Assembly (NCBI GenBank): GCA_001650895.1
Contig: LXYH01000034.1
Location: forward strand, 131,332-195,331
DNA: 64,000 bases
Origin: Rhodobacteraceae bacterium EhC02
GTDB lineage: Bacteria > Pseudomonadota > Alphaproteobacteria > Rhodobacterales > Rhodobacteraceae
Direction: 5' to 3'
Part shown: in pieces, positions 33,636 to 45,661 of the stretch
Position numbering within the stretch: position 1 is the first letter of the stretch
Layout of the letters: every line of letters begins with the position of its first letter
Made by a program: the position numbers and the translations under genes
Notes under the pieces: model-generated
Told to the model about the DNA's origin: nothing
Databases searched by the model: none
Seen by the model: only the letters and a program-made list of their open reading frames with translations

Positions 33636-34317
33636 CCATCACGACCATGATCACGATCATGACCACGACCATCACCACCACGGCCTCAGCCCGTCGGGTC
33701 ATCCTTACCGGCAGGATGACGACGCGCCGCTGACCTACTGGCAGCGCATGGAGATCGCCGTGCGCGAGTTGCTGATCGAAAAGGGCGTGACGACCGCCGC
33801 CGAGATCGCGGGCCAGATCGACCTGATGGACAGCCGCAGCCCCGCGAATGGTGCCGCCGTCGTCGCCCGTGCCTGGACAGATCCCGCATTCAAGTCGCGC
33901 CTGCTGGACAACGCGGGCGATGCCAGCCGCGAGATGGGCTTCGACATCGGCCCGTTGCACCTGATCGCGGTTGAAAACACCGCCGATACCCATAACCTGA
34001 TCGTGTGCACCTTGTGCTCGTGCTATCCGCGCAACCTTCTTGGTCTGCCGCCCGACTGGTACAAGACCCGCGCCTATCGGAGCCGCGCCGTGCGCGAGCC
34101 GCGCGCCGTTCTGACCGAATTCGGGCTGGACCTGCCGGACAGCACCACGATCCGCGTCCATGACAGCACCGCCGACATGCGTTATATCGTCTTGCCTGCA
34201 AGGCCCGCAGGGACCGAGGACCTGACCGAAGCCGAACTGGCAGAGCTTGTCACGCGCGACTGCATGATCGGAACCGGCCTGCCCAGAACGCCACAAACCG
34301 GCGCCACGGCGGGATGA
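33625..34317 (+). CDS. Cobalt-type nitrile hydratase/thiocyanate hydrolase catalytic subunit with His-rich tail
   Basis: The metal-binding subunit (230 aa) of a nitrile hydratase-type enzyme. The claw motif V-C-T-L-C-S-C (Cys128, Cys131, Cys133) has Thr after the first Cys, the cobalt type; iron enzymes have Ser. Downstream are P-P-D-W-Y-K, Y-R-S-R-A-V-R-E-P-R and a final M-I-G-T/G region typical of alpha or ScnC. Residues 3-19 contain 11 His alternating with Asp, a likely metal-collecting tail. No activator gene is adjacent. The start at 33625 keeps the tail; the following EamA gene overlaps by 4 bases. Confidence 0.88.
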   Translation: MPHDHHDHDHDHDHDHHHHGLSPSGHPYRQDDDAPLTYWQRMEIAVRELLIEKGVTTAAEIAGQIDLMDSRSPANGAAVVARAWTDPAFKSRLLDNAGDASREMGFDIGPLHLIAVENTADTHNLIVCTLCSCYPRNLLGLPPDWYKTRAYRSRAVREPRAVLTEFGLDLPDSTTIRVHDSTADMRYIVLPARPAGTEDLTEAELAELVTRDCMIGTGLPRTPQTGATAG

Positions 34318-35192
34318 GAAGACTCAGCCCGACGGCCACCGCCATCCTGCTGATGATCGGGGCCATCTTCTGTTTCTCCGTCATGGATGCCACGGCCAAG
34401 GCGCTGGCGCCCCGCATCGGCACGATTCCCGCCGTCTGGGCCCGCTATGCCGGGCAGGCACTGGTCGTGCTGATCCTGGTCGCCCCGCGCCTGCGGTCCG
34501 TTGCGCGCACCAATTATCCATGGCTGCAGCTGGCGCGCTCGGTCTTTCTGATGTTCGGAACCGTCTTTTTCTTCTTCAGTGTCGCCAATATCGGCCTGAC
34601 CGAGGCGACCGCGATCATGAACATCAACCCGGTGATCATCACCTTGGGCGCCGCGCTGTTTCTGGGTGAAAAGATCGGCCTGCGCCGCGCGCTGGGGATC
34701 GGGGCCGCCATGATCGGCGCGCTGATCGTGATCCGGCCGGGGTCCGAGGTGTTTTCACCCTACGCGGTGCTGCCGCTGGTCGCGGCCTTTGCCTATTCGG
34801 CCTATAACATCACGACCCGCTTTGTCGGCCGGAACGAGGATCCCTGGACCTCGCTTCTCTATACGGCGCTCTTCGGTGCCGTCGTCATGTCTGTTGCGGT
34901 GCCCTTCTACTGGCAGCCGCTTGATCTGACATCCGCTCTGCTGATGCTCGTGATCGCCGCCTTCGGCACCCTGTCGCAACTGCTGCTGATCCGTGCCCTG
35001 TCGATCGGCGAGGCCGGCATGCTGGCGCCATTCGCCTATACCGGGCTGGTCTTCGCCACGGTCTGGGGGGTGGTCTTCTTCGGGGAATACCCCGACCTGT
35101 GGACGGTGGTCGGCGCCATGATCATCGTGGCGGCCGGGGTTTATGTCTGGTACCGGGAAACCTTCGGAAAAACCGCGCGCGCGGCGGGCTGA
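34314..35192 (+). CDS. EamA/DMT family transporter
   Basis: A 292-residue membrane protein with ten hydrophobic helices and the two repeated EamA units of the drug/metabolite transporter superfamily. Visible parts include F-S-V-M-D-A-T-A-K-A-L in helix 1, T-E-A-T-A-I-M-N-I-N-P near residue 97, L-G-E-K-I-G-L-R-R, and in the second half P-F-A-Y-T-G-L-V-F-A, F-F-G-E-Y-P-D. It overlaps the hydratase catalytic gene by ATGA, so it may carry the substrate or product of that enzyme (inference only). Confidence 0.88.
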   Translation: MRRLSPTATAILLMIGAIFCFSVMDATAKALAPRIGTIPAVWARYAGQALVVLILVAPRLRSVARTNYPWLQLARSVFLMFGTVFFFFSVANIGLTEATAIMNINPVIITLGAALFLGEKIGLRRALGIGAAMIGALIVIRPGSEVFSPYAVLPLVAAFAYSAYNITTRFVGRNEDPWTSLLYTALFGAVVMSVAVPFYWQPLDLTSALLMLVIAAFGTLSQLLLIRALSIGEAGMLAPFAYTGLVFATVWGVVFFGEYPDLWTVVGAMIIVAAGVYVWYRETFGKTARAAG

Positions 35193-35202
35193 GCCGCGCC
35201 TC

Positions 35203-35928
35203 TCAGCGCAGGCGCGCCGCGGCCAGGATGGGCCCCGCCCCCTTGCGCTGCAGGATCACCACGGCAGGCTGATTGCCCGCGCCCGGTGCCTTGATCTGCA
35301 AGGGCGCGGACAGGTCCCATTCACCGATCGTGGTCCATTCGGTGACCACATTGGCATAGTCCATCTGGCGGCCCGCGTTCTCGCCGCGCGTGATCTCGAC
35401 CCGCTGCGACGGGATATAGCGCACAAGCTGAACGACCAGGGGCCCTGCCACCCCCTGCCCCGCATCGCCGCGGATCACAAGCTGGCCGTCCGGCGCCCGC
35501 TCAAGCGCCACACGCACACCGGTCTGAACGGATGCATGGCGCAGGATCAGGGAGTTCGCGTCTTCTTCATGGGTGCCGACCACATGGTCCTCGCCCGACA
35601 CGATCATCTGCGGCGTATAGACGGACCGGCGTCCGGCGGCCTTGGCATAGGCCTTCTGGCGCTGCGTGAAGGCGGGCTGCGCGAAACTGTCCTTCCAGCC
35701 GATGTAGTCCCAGTAGTCCACATGCAGCGCCAGGGCGATCACGTCGTCCCGCTGGCTCAGTTCGTGCAGAAAGGCATCCGCCGGCGGGCAAGAGGAACAT
35801 CCCTGCGAGGTAAACAGTTCAACCACAACAAGGCGCGTATCGGCCTGGGCCGTCCCTGCCGAAGCGGCAGCGATCAATCCGCCTGTAAGGCATCCCGCAA
35901 TCCAAGCCCTGATCTGACCCATGTTCAT
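35203..35928 (-). CDS. DUF1223 thioredoxin-like secreted protein
   Basis: A 241-residue DUF1223 protein. A signal peptide (W-I-A-G-C-L-T-G-G-L-I-A-A-A-S-A-G-T-A-Q-A) leads to V-V-E-L-F-T-S-Q-G-C-S-S-C-P-P-A-D near residue 37, a thioredoxin-like CxxC active site. D-Y-W-D-Y-I-G-W-K-D-S-F and Y-T-P-Q-M-I-V-S-G follow. It should act in the periplasm in thiol redox or copper handling; the exact role is not established. It is divergent from acnA. Confidence 0.92.
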   Translation of the reverse strand: MNMGQIRAWIAGCLTGGLIAAASAGTAQADTRLVVVELFTSQGCSSCPPADAFLHELSQRDDVIALALHVDYWDYIGWKDSFAQPAFTQRQKAYAKAAGRRSVYTPQMIVSGEDHVVGTHEEDANSLILRHASVQTGVRVALERAPDGQLVIRGDAGQGVAGPLVVQLVRYIPSQRVEITRGENAGRQMDYANVVTEWTTIGEWDLSAPLQIKAPGAGNQPAVVILQRKGAGPILAAARLR

Positions 35929-36060
35929 CTGTCTCTTTCCGGTGGCTACGGTCCCGTTTTAGGCGCGCACCATTGAAATGACCAATCAAGGAATCGAGAG
36001 AGAGAGGTTACTGTGTCCTGTCTGCCCGATTTTTTGTGTGCAATGGTATACATTTTGCCG

Positions 36061-36091
36061 TTGCCCCCCTTGATCGAAAGCCGACTATAGG
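36061..36091 (+). promoter_or_regulatory. Possible acnA promoter
   Basis: TTGCCC (36061-36066) and TATAGG (36086-36091) with a 19-base spacer, or 18 if the -10 is read as CTATAG. Spacing is long, but the -10 matches that of other promoters in the window, and the position, 53 bases before acnA, is suitable. Confidence 0.35.
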
Positions 36092-36143
36092 CCAAAAGCA
36101 GCGCAGCAATACCCCTTATTTCCTGATCGGAGGGAGGCCACAG

Positions 36144-38918
<2,775 letters not shown>

Positions 38919-38937
38919 TCGGCGCAAGCCCCAAGAC

Positions 38938-38969
38938 AAAGCCCCGGTGCGATGCACCGGGGCTTTTTT
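38938..38969 (+). terminator. Terminator of acnA
   Basis: AAAGCCCCGGTGC, three-base loop GAT, GCACCGGGGC then six T. It lies 20 bases after the acnA stop. The minus-strand T-run is short, so it probably serves acnA mainly. Confidence 0.92.
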
Positions 38970-38988
38970 CATGCGCGCTGCGGATCTG

Positions 38989-39534
38989 TCAGGATCCTGC
39001 GCCCCGCGCCTTTTCAATGGCGGGAAGGATCGTCGCATCGATGATGCGCTGGGTGATCGGCCCGGCATGACGCAGCAAGATATTGCCCTGCCCGTCGATC
39101 ACATAGGTTTCCGGGACGCCGTAAAGTCCCCAGTTCAATCCCATGCGCCCCGAGGTATCCGCCCCCATCGCCGCATAGGGGTTGCCCAGCTCGTCAAGAA
39201 AGCCCATCGCGTTATCGGGCTGGTCCTTGTAGTTGACCCCGTAGATCGTCAGCCCGGATTTCGCCAGCGCCTCGAGGTTGGGATGCTCCACCCGGCAGGG
39301 CGCGCACCAGCTGGCCCAGAAATTCACCAGCGTCACCTCGCCCGCGCGCAGGTCGGCATCCCCGAAAGGCGCGTCAGGGCCAAGCTGGTCCACCGCTATT
39401 GCGGGGGCTTGCCGCCCTTCCAGCGCCGAGGGCAGCTGATCGGGATCGTCGCGCTGCATCCCGAACCAGAACATCGCGGCGAGGCCTGCGAAGATCAGCG
39501 GCGGGGCCAGCATCAAGGGGGATACTTTAGCCAT
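38989..39534 (-). CDS. ccmG: Thiol:disulfide interchange protein CcmG/DsbE
   Basis: Periplasmic membrane-anchored thioredoxin (181 aa) that keeps apocytochrome c haem-binding Cys reduced. The N-terminal helix (about residues 5-24) is an anchor, followed by V-T-L-V-N-F-W-A-S-W-C-A-P-C-R near residue 70 with the CxxC active site, then Y-G-V-N-Y-K-D and Y-G-V-P-E-T-Y-V-I-D with the cis-Pro. The start at 39534 gives M-A-K-V-S-P-L-M-L. It is the last gene of ccmABCDG and overlaps ccmD. Confidence 0.95.
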   Translation of the reverse strand: MAKVSPLMLAPPLIFAGLAAMFWFGMQRDDPDQLPSALEGRQAPAIAVDQLGPDAPFGDADLRAGEVTLVNFWASWCAPCRVEHPNLEALAKSGLTIYGVNYKDQPDNAMGFLDELGNPYAAMGADTSGRMGLNWGLYGVPETYVIDGQGNILLRHAGPITQRIIDATILPAIEKARGAGS

Positions 39535-39685
39535 TCTTACGGCTCCTGCGTTCCACTTCATCAAGTTGGGCGCGCACCTTGCGGGCCCGCACCACGCTGA
39601 AGGCGACAAGGGCAAGGATCAGAACGATGGACACGGCATAGGATGACAGTACCGCGTCGGCGTATTTTCCAAGATCGGGCATCAT
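39527..39685 (-). CDS. ccmD: Haem exporter protein CcmD
   Basis: A 52-residue single-helix protein that holds CcmC and CcmE together and helps release holo-CcmE. P-D-L-G-K-Y-A-D-A-V-L-S-S-Y is the usual CcmD start, the helix spans about residues 14-32, and a basic tail (R-A-R-K-V-R-A-Q-L-D-E-V-E-R-R) follows. The start at 39685 overlaps the ccmC stop as ATGA, and the 3' end overlaps ccmG by 8 bases, which supports real translation of this short gene. Confidence 0.93.
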   Translation of the reverse strand: MMPDLGKYADAVLSSYAVSIVLILALVAFSVVRARKVRAQLDEVERRSRKNG

Positions 39686-40413
39686 CCCAGTCTCTCCCGT
39701 GCCAGAAGGGCCCGCATCCGGCGGGCACGAATTTCGGTTTGCGTGCGCAGGAACACCAGCGCGATGAACAGCAGCACAAAGCCCGCAATGCAGAACAGCA
39801 GCGGGTGATAGAACACGTCGGCCACGTTCTTTTCCTTGTCCAGGCTCAGCGATGCGCCCTGATGCAGGCCCTGGTTCCAGAAATTGACGGCATAGCGGCT
39901 CAGCAGTGCAAAGACCGAACCGACAAGGCAAAGCACCGATGTCAGATCGGCGGCGGTGTCGTCATTTTCGATCGCGGCCCAAAGCGCCATGTAGCCCAGG
40001 TAGAACAGGAACAGGATCAGGAACGATGTCAGGCGTGGATCCCAGGCCCACCAGGTGCCCCACATCGGCTGCCCCCAGATCGCGCCGGTCGCAAGGGCAA
40101 TCACCGTCATGACCGCACCCACGGGGGCCGCCGCCCGCGCGGCCAGCGCCGAGACATGGTGCCGCCGGACGATCCAGATCAACGAGGCCACCAACATCAT
40201 CAGCCAGGCATTGATCGCCATCAGCGCCGCGGGCACATGCAGGTAGATGATCTTGACCGTCGAGCCTTGGCGGAAGTCGTCAGGCGTGAAGAAAAAGCCC
40301 CAGATCAGCCCGATCACAAGCGTGATCGCGGACAGCACGGACAGCCAGGGCAGAAGCCTGTCCGTTGTCTGAATGAACTTCTTTGGGTTCGCATATTCCC
40401 AGATCGACGCCAT
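39682..40413 (-). CDS. ccmC: Haem exporter membrane protein CcmC
   Basis: Polytopic protein (243 aa) that passes haem to CcmE in cytochrome c maturation system I. Six helices flank the periplasmic tryptophan-rich WWD domain W-G-Q-P-M-W-G-T-W-W-A-W-D-P-R near residue 118. The haem-binding His lie in Y-L-H-V-P-A-A near 59 and in the last periplasmic loop (S-L-D-K-E...V-F-Y-H-P). The gap to ccmB (46 bases) is the only real spacer in the ccm operon. Confidence 0.97.
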   Translation of the reverse strand: MASIWEYANPKKFIQTTDRLLPWLSVLSAITLVIGLIWGFFFTPDDFRQGSTVKIIYLHVPAALMAINAWLMMLVASLIWIVRRHHVSALAARAAAPVGAVMTVIALATGAIWGQPMWGTWWAWDPRLTSFLILFLFYLGYMALWAAIENDDTAADLTSVLCLVGSVFALLSRYAVNFWNQGLHQGASLSLDKEKNVADVFYHPLLFCIAGFVLLFIALVFLRTQTEIRARRMRALLARERLG

Positions 40414-40459
40414 ATCCCGTTCCTATTCCATCGCCCCTCGGGCGCAAGTCACATCCCCG

Positions 40460-41116
40460 TCAACGCAGGTTTACCCGCAGAACCGCTGCCGAGGCAAAGG
40501 GTAGCAGGGCTATCGCCCCGAAGGTGATCCCTGCCAGCATCGCCAGCGGCACGGCCGTTTCCAGCCCTTCCGCCCCGCGCCGCGCCACCTCTGCCCCGAA
40601 GATCAGCGTGGGCACATATAGTGGCAGAACCAGCAGGCTCAACAGCAGCCCGCCCCGTTTCAGCCCCACCGTCAGCGCCGCCCCGAATGTGCCGATCACG
40701 CTGAGCGCCGGGGTCCCCAGCGCCAGCGACACCAGCAGGGGCAGATAGCCCTCGGGCGGCAGGCTCAGCAGCAGTGCGAACAGCGGCGAGGCCAGCACCA
40801 GCGGCACCCCCGTCGCCAGCCAATGGGCCAAGGCCTTGACGCTGACAAGCGCCTCCATCGGCAAGGGGGCCGTGGCCAGCAGATCCAGCGAGCCATCCTC
40901 CCAATCCAGCGCAAAAATCCGGTCCAGCGACAAGAGGCAGGACAACAGCGCCCCCAGCCAAAGGATACCCGGCGCGATCCGTGCCAGAAGCCCGCTGTCC
41001 GGCCCGACCCCGAAGGGTACCAGCACCACGACGATCAGGAAGAAGGCCAGCCCAAGGCCAAAGCCGCCCCCTGCGCGCACCGCAAGCCGGATATCGCGGA
41101 TCAGCAGCGCCCTCAC
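40460..41116 (-). CDS. ccmB: Haem exporter protein CcmB
   Basis: Permease partner of CcmA (218 aa, six helices). N-terminal [17 protein letters not shown], and the family segment [14 protein letters not shown] near residue 68, then K-A-L-A-H-W-L near 90 and G-T-P-A-L-S-V-I-G near 130. It starts with GTG at 41116, overlapping the ccmA stop by 4 bases, so A and B are made in step. With CcmA it forms the ABC complex that releases CcmE from CcmC. Confidence 0.96.
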   Translation of the reverse strand: MRALLIRDIRLAVRAGGGFGLGLAFFLIVVVLVPFGVGPDSGLLARIAPGILWLGALLSCLLSLDRIFALDWEDGSLDLLATAPLPMEALVSVKALAHWLATGVPLVLASPLFALLLSLPPEGYLPLLVSLALGTPALSVIGTFGAALTVGLKRGGLLLSLLVLPLYVPTLIFGAEVARRGAEGLETAVPLAMLAGITFGAIALLPFASAAVLRVNLR

Positions 41117-41730
41117 AGGAAAGACCCGTCGAAATCGTCATGGGCGGGGGCCTTGGCGCGGTAAGGCGCCACGTCCAGCACGCGCGCCTCCTCCAGCCCC
41201 AGGTCGATATGCGTGGCCATCAAGGCCATGCCGCCGCCCGCCAGATGATCGCGCACGGCCTGCGCGAAAAGGCCCACGGCGCTTGCATCAAGGGATACGG
41301 TGGGTTCGTCCAGCACCCAGACGGGCCGTCCCGTCACCACCATGCGCGCCAGCCCAAGCCGTCGCTTTTGCCCTGCCGACAGCGCCCCTGCCGTGCGGTC
41401 GGCCAAAGCCGCCAGATCGAAGGCCTCAAGCGCATTTGCCACGCCCGATGTGCCGAAGATATCGGCCCAGAAGGTCAGGTTCTCGCGCACGGTCAGGGTC
41501 GACTTGATCCCGTCCGCATGGCCCGCATAGGCCATCGCCTCGCGTTCCAGACCGACATGGCCCGCAAGGGGCGGCTGAAGCCCGGCGATGGTGCGCAGCA
41601 CGGTGGTCTTGCCCACGCCATTGGGACCACGCAGGATCAGCGCCTCGCCGGAACGCAGGGTGAAGTCCAGCCCCTCGAGGACCGGAATACCGCCGCGCGC
41701 AACGCTCAGACCTGTGACGTTCAACTCCAT
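41113..41730 (-). CDS. ccmA: Haem exporter ATP-binding protein CcmA
   Basis: ABC ATPase (205 aa) of the CcmAB complex that drives holo-CcmE release. Walker [10 protein letters not shown] at residues about 34-42, signature [10 protein letters not shown] near 118, Walker B V-W-V-L-D-E-P-T near 138 and the switch His in A-T-H near 175. First gene of the ccm operon; the short gap from the upstream Mth938-like gene (43 bases) allows co-transcription with it. Confidence 0.97.
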   Translation of the reverse strand: MELNVTGLSVARGGIPVLEGLDFTLRSGEALILRGPNGVGKTTVLRTIAGLQPPLAGHVGLEREAMAYAGHADGIKSTLTVRENLTFWADIFGTSGVANALEAFDLAALADRTAGALSAGQKRRLGLARMVVTGRPVWVLDEPTVSLDASAVGLFAQAVRDHLAGGGMALMATHIDLGLEEARVLDVAPYRAKAPAHDDFDGSFL

Positions 41731-41773
41731 GCGCCGCGTCTAACCCATTCTCACATATTCCGAAAGGCGCAGA

Positions 41774-42142
41774 TCACCGCAGCACCTCGCCCACGGGCAG
41801 AAGAGCCGCCGCCACGCGGCGGCCTTCGGACACCAGGACGTTGTAGGTGCGGCAGGCGGCGGGCGAATTCATCACCTCGACCCCCATCCCCAGCGCCTCA
41901 AGCCGGTCGCGCAGGGCAACGGGCGCATGGGCGATCTCGGCCCCCATGCCAAGAAAGATCACATCGACCTGGCCGGCCAGGGCGGTCAATGGCTCGACAT
42001 CCCCGACCCCGCCCCATTGGCTGGCGCGCGTCACCGTCACCAGAACAGGCCCCTCGATGATCTGTTTGCCAACGCGGAAGAACCCCGGCCCATAGCCGTC
42101 GATGGGCATTGCCCCGTCGAAATTCACCTCGGTCACGCGCAT
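41774..42142 (-). CDS. Mth938-like (DUF498) protein
   Basis: A 122-residue member of the Mth938 domain family, which includes human NDUFAF3. Typical parts are I-D-G-Y-G-P-G-F-F-R-V near residue 14, G-P-V-L-V-T near 31, V-I-F-L-G-M-G-A-E near 61 and G-V-E-V-M-N-S-P-A-A-C-R-T-Y-N-V-L near 87. In Rhodobacterales it commonly sits beside secF and the ccm genes; a role in membrane complex assembly is suggested from the mitochondrial relative, not shown here. Confidence 0.9.
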   Translation of the reverse strand: MRVTEVNFDGAMPIDGYGPGFFRVGKQIIEGPVLVTVTRASQWGGVGDVEPLTALAGQVDVIFLGMGAEIAHAPVALRDRLEALGMGVEVMNSPAACRTYNVLVSEGRRVAAALLPVGEVLR

Positions 42143-42169
42143 GGTCTTGCCTCCGTCTTCTGTGGTCGT

Positions 42170-42922
42170 TCAATCCCAGAGCGGCAGCCCGCTGATGGCT
42201 GCGGCAGCGATGACCACATAGGCCGCCGCACGATAGAGCCGTTCCCGTTCCGGGCGAAAGATCGCCGCACCCGCCATATTGGCCAGCATCACCGGCAAGG
42301 CAAGCAGAAGCCCAAGGATGACCGGCACCGCCTCAAGCCTGTCCTGCAGCGCCAGCACGGCGATCAGCACGATATCGAAGATGAACAGGTAGATCAGGAT
42401 GTTCGCCCGCACCTGTGCGGCAAGGCGCGTCGAGGCAAGATAAAGCAGGATGACCGGTGGCCCCGGCACACCCACGACGCCGCCCAGAAATCCGCTGAGG
42501 CCGCCTGTGCCCAGAAGGATCGGCGCCGACAACGGCCCGCGATAGCGCAAGCCCGCCAGCAGAAGCACCGGGACCAGCAGCGCCAGGGTCGACACGGCAT
42601 AGCGAAAGAGTTCCGGCCGGATCGATGTCAGAACCATCAGCCCAAGCGGCAGCGCGAGGATCATCGCCACGCACAGAAGGGCCACCTCGCGCGGGTTGCC
42701 GTCGCGGCGGGCGCGCGGCAGGTTCGGGATCGGCCCGAAAAGGTCCATCACCACAAGGACCGTCAGCGCCCAGATCGGCGACATCAGCTGGCCTGCAACC
42801 GGCATGAAGACCAGAGCGGTGCCGAACCCTGAAAATCCGCGCACGAAGCCGGCCAGCACGGTTCCCGCGATCAGCCACCCCAGCCCGTCAAAGGCAAGGG
42901 CCGCGTCAAGGGCGTCAGGCAT
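42170..42922 (-). CDS. TSUP (TauE/SafE) family transporter
   Basis: A 250-residue membrane protein of the TSUP family, proposed to export sulfite or sulfonates. Seven or eight hydrophobic helices are seen, with the two half-repeat motifs G-F-V-R-G-F-S-G-F-G near residue 26 and G-F-L-G-G-V-V-G-V-P-G-P-P near 147. Its start overlaps the end of secF by 8 bases, so it is translated from the secDF message. Substrate is not known. Confidence 0.9.
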   Translation of the reverse strand: MPDALDAALAFDGLGWLIAGTVLAGFVRGFSGFGTALVFMPVAGQLMSPIWALTVLVVMDLFGPIPNLPRARRDGNPREVALLCVAMILALPLGLMVLTSIRPELFRYAVSTLALLVPVLLLAGLRYRGPLSAPILLGTGGLSGFLGGVVGVPGPPVILLYLASTRLAAQVRANILIYLFIFDIVLIAVLALQDRLEAVPVILGLLLALPVMLANMAGAAIFRPERERLYRAAAYVVIAAAAISGLPLWD

Positions 42923-43883
42923 CTATGTTCGAGAACTGCGTGCCCGCATTGCCATCCGGCTTGGACCAGTCGCGCTTGACGCCCATCTTCAACAGCACGA
43001 CCGAGGCCACGAAGATCGACGAATAGGTGCCGACCACGATCCCCCAGATCATCGCAAAGACAAAGCCGCGGATCACGTCGCCACCAAGGACAAACAGGGC
43101 GATCAACGCGATCAGCGTGGTCAGAGAGGTCATCATCGTGCGGCTGAGGGTTTCGTTGATCGACAGGTTCAGCACCTCGCGCAGGGGCTTTTGCTTGTAT
43201 TTGCGCAGGTTTTCCCGCACCCGGTCGAAGACCACGACCGTATCGTTCAGCGAATAGCCCACGATGGTCAGAAGGGCCGCAATGATCGCAAGGTCAAACC
43301 TGATCTGCAATTCCGAGAAGACACCGATCGTCAGCACCACGTCATGCACCAGCGCCACGACGGCGCCGACCGCGAATTGCCACTCAAACCGCAACCAGAT
43401 GTAGACCAGCACCGCCGCGATCGCCAGAACCACGGCGATGGCGGCCGTCATGATCAACTCGCCCGAAACCTTGGGGCCGACCGATTCGACCGACACGAAA
43501 CGGATATCGGGGACCGCCTGCTGCAATGCGCCCTCGACCGCGGCGATCAGTTCGGGCGACACGGCCTCCTGATCGTCCTGGGCCTGGATGCGCACCATGG
43601 CGACGTTTTCATCAGGGCCGAAGCTGGGATCGAAAATCTCGGTGATGGACACATCGCCAAGGGCCAACGTGTCTACCGCGGTGCGATACACCGCGATGTC
43701 GATGGGCTGCGCGCTTTCGGTGCGGATCGTGGTCCCGCCCCTGAAATCGATCCCGTAGTTGAGGCCCTGCACGAAGAAGGACACCATCGCCAGCACCATC
43801 ATGAAGCCCGAAATGCCCAGCCAGAGGGTCGGCTTGCCGAAGAAATCGAAGTTGGTTGTCTCGGGAACAAGTCTCAGGCGCAT
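42915..43883 (-). CDS. secF: Protein translocase subunit SecF
   Basis: RND-family accessory of the Sec translocon (322 aa), which uses proton flow to pull substrates through. Helix 1 (about residues 19-38) precedes G-I-D-F-R-G-G-T near 43, then the periplasmic domain. Helices follow with I-A-A-L-L-T-I-V-G-Y-S-L-N-D-T-V-V-V-F-D-R near 205, and R-T-M-M-T-S near 243. It lies 1 base after secD, as an operon yajC-secD-secF with the exporter gene behind. Confidence 0.97.
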   Translation of the reverse strand: MRLRLVPETTNFDFFGKPTLWLGISGFMMVLAMVSFFVQGLNYGIDFRGGTTIRTESAQPIDIAVYRTAVDTLALGDVSITEIFDPSFGPDENVAMVRIQAQDDQEAVSPELIAAVEGALQQAVPDIRFVSVESVGPKVSGELIMTAAIAVVLAIAAVLVYIWLRFEWQFAVGAVVALVHDVVLTIGVFSELQIRFDLAIIAALLTIVGYSLNDTVVVFDRVRENLRKYKQKPLREVLNLSINETLSRTMMTSLTTLIALIALFVLGGDVIRGFVFAMIWGIVVGTYSSIFVASVVLLKMGVKRDWSKPDGNAGTQFSNIDA

Positions 43884-43884
43884 C

Positions 43885-45549
43885 TCAAACCTCGATTGTC
43901 TTGGGGCGGCGGCGTTCGAACCAGATCACGATGATCAACCGCGTGACGAAAATGGCCGTGAAGACCGAGGTCAGGATGCCCAGGCCGAGGGTGATCGCGA
44001 AGCCGCGCACCGGGCCGGACCCCATGACATAGAGAATCAGGGCGGTCATGAAGGTGGTGATATTGGCGTCCACGATCGCGCTCAGCGCTTTTTCATAACC
44101 AAGGTCGATGGCGCGCGCGGGACCCTTGGCGGTCTTCAACTCTTCGCGGATACGCTCGAATACCAGCACGTTCGCATCCACCGCCATGCCGATGGTCAGC
44201 ACGATCCCCGCGATACCCGGCAGGGTCAGCGTGGCCCCGATCAGCGACAACAGCCCGAAGATCAGCGCCACGTTGATGATCAGCGCGATATTGGCGAAGA
44301 CACCGAACAGCCCGTAGCTGAGCACCATGAAGACCAGCACGGCGATACCCGCCACGATACAGGCGATCTTGCCCGCCTCGATGCTGTCCGCGCCCAGTTC
44401 CGGCCCGATGGTGCGTTCCTCGAGGAATGACAGCCCCGCAGGCAGAGCGCCCGCGCGCAGCAGCACCGCCAGCTGGGTGCTTTCCTCGACGCTGAAATTG
44501 CCGGTGATGATGCCCGATCCGCCGGGGATGTGGCTTTGGATGACGGGGGCGCTGATCACCTCGTTGTCCAGCACGATGGCGAAGGGATTGCCGATGTTCT
44601 CGGCCGTGTAATTGCCGAATTTCCGCGCGCCCGTGGGGTTGAAGCGGAAGTTCACGGCAGGGCGGCCATTCTGGTCGAAGGCGGGCTGCGCATCGACCAG
44701 CTCTTCGCCGGTCACCACGGGCGCCTGTTCCAGAACATAGAAGGTTCCCGCCTCGTCGATTGACGGCAAGAGTTCATTGCCCGCGCCCGCAGGCATGTTG
44801 GCATTCGTGGTACGGGTGACGACGGGCTGGAAGGTCAGCTGCGCCGTGGTGCCGATGATCTCTTTCAACTCGGCCGCCGATCCCACGCCGGGCACCTGGA
44901 TCAGGATGCGATCCGCGCCCTGACGCTGGATCGTGGGCTCGCGCGTGCCGACCTCGTCGATCCGGCGACGAATGATCTCAAGCGATTGCTGGACGGTACG
45001 GTCATCCGTCGCCTGCCGTTCGGCCTCGGACAGACGCACGACGATGTCGGCACCATCAACGGTCACATCGATGTCGCTGGCCCCTGCCCCGGTCAGGCTG
45101 ACGACGGGCCGGGCCAGGCCGCGCACCAGTTCCGCCGCCCGCGTGGCCTGCTCGGGCCGCTCGTTCAGGCGCACGCGCAATTCATCGGATGCGGACGGCT
45201 GCAGGCGGATGGTTCCCACGGTATCGCGCTCTTCGCGGAGCAGGTCACGCACATCGGGCCACATGCCCTGCAACCGTGCCTCATAGACATCGGCCACCTG
45301 CACTTCGGCCAGCAGATGCGCGCCGCCGCGCAAATCAAGACCCAGGTTCACCAGCGCCGAAGGCAGGAAAGAGGGCCATTGCCCTGCCTGCACCTCAAGC
45401 GCTGAATCGGTGCTGCCCAATTCAAGGGCGGCGCGCGCATCGTTGGCGCCTTCGACCCGCGAATAAAACCCGTTGGGCAAGGCCAGCGCCAGGCCAAGTG
45501 CCACTACCGTCCAGATCAGAAGCCGTTTCCAGAGATCAATCTGAAGCAT
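43885..45549 (-). CDS. secD: Protein translocase subunit SecD
   Basis: Partner of SecF (554 aa). N-terminal helix ([15 protein letters not shown]), [10 protein letters not shown] near residue 69, the large P1 domain with R-R-I-D-E-V-G and Q-V-P-G, then six helices with [35 protein letters not shown] in helix 4, which holds the proton-path Asp, and D-A-N-I-T-T. Length is at the shorter, normal end for alphaproteobacteria. Confidence 0.97.
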   Translation of the reverse strand: MLQIDLWKRLLIWTVVALGLALALPNGFYSRVEGANDARAALELGSTDSALEVQAGQWPSFLPSALVNLGLDLRGGAHLLAEVQVADVYEARLQGMWPDVRDLLREERDTVGTIRLQPSASDELRVRLNERPEQATRAAELVRGLARPVVSLTGAGASDIDVTVDGADIVVRLSEAERQATDDRTVQQSLEIIRRRIDEVGTREPTIQRQGADRILIQVPGVGSAAELKEIIGTTAQLTFQPVVTRTTNANMPAGAGNELLPSIDEAGTFYVLEQAPVVTGEELVDAQPAFDQNGRPAVNFRFNPTGARKFGNYTAENIGNPFAIVLDNEVISAPVIQSHIPGGSGIITGNFSVEESTQLAVLLRAGALPAGLSFLEERTIGPELGADSIEAGKIACIVAGIAVLVFMVLSYGLFGVFANIALIINVALIFGLLSLIGATLTLPGIAGIVLTIGMAVDANVLVFERIREELKTAKGPARAIDLGYEKALSAIVDANITTFMTALILYVMGSGPVRGFAITLGLGILTSVFTAIFVTRLIIVIWFERRRPKTIEV

Positions 45550-45661
45550 GTCACCTGCCTTGTACCGAATTTGCGCCGTCCGATGGCATCGGGCCTGTCG
45601 AAACCGGAGCGGTCGAAAAAGTTTCGGCCCAAGGGATCATGCCCCCGTGGGCCGGCCGTTG

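Noticed and set aside
36038-36056. Palindromic GTATAC element upstream of acnA as a GntR-type operator
   Set aside because: The flanks do not fit the TNGTNNNACNA pattern and the core is only six bases, so it is likely chance.
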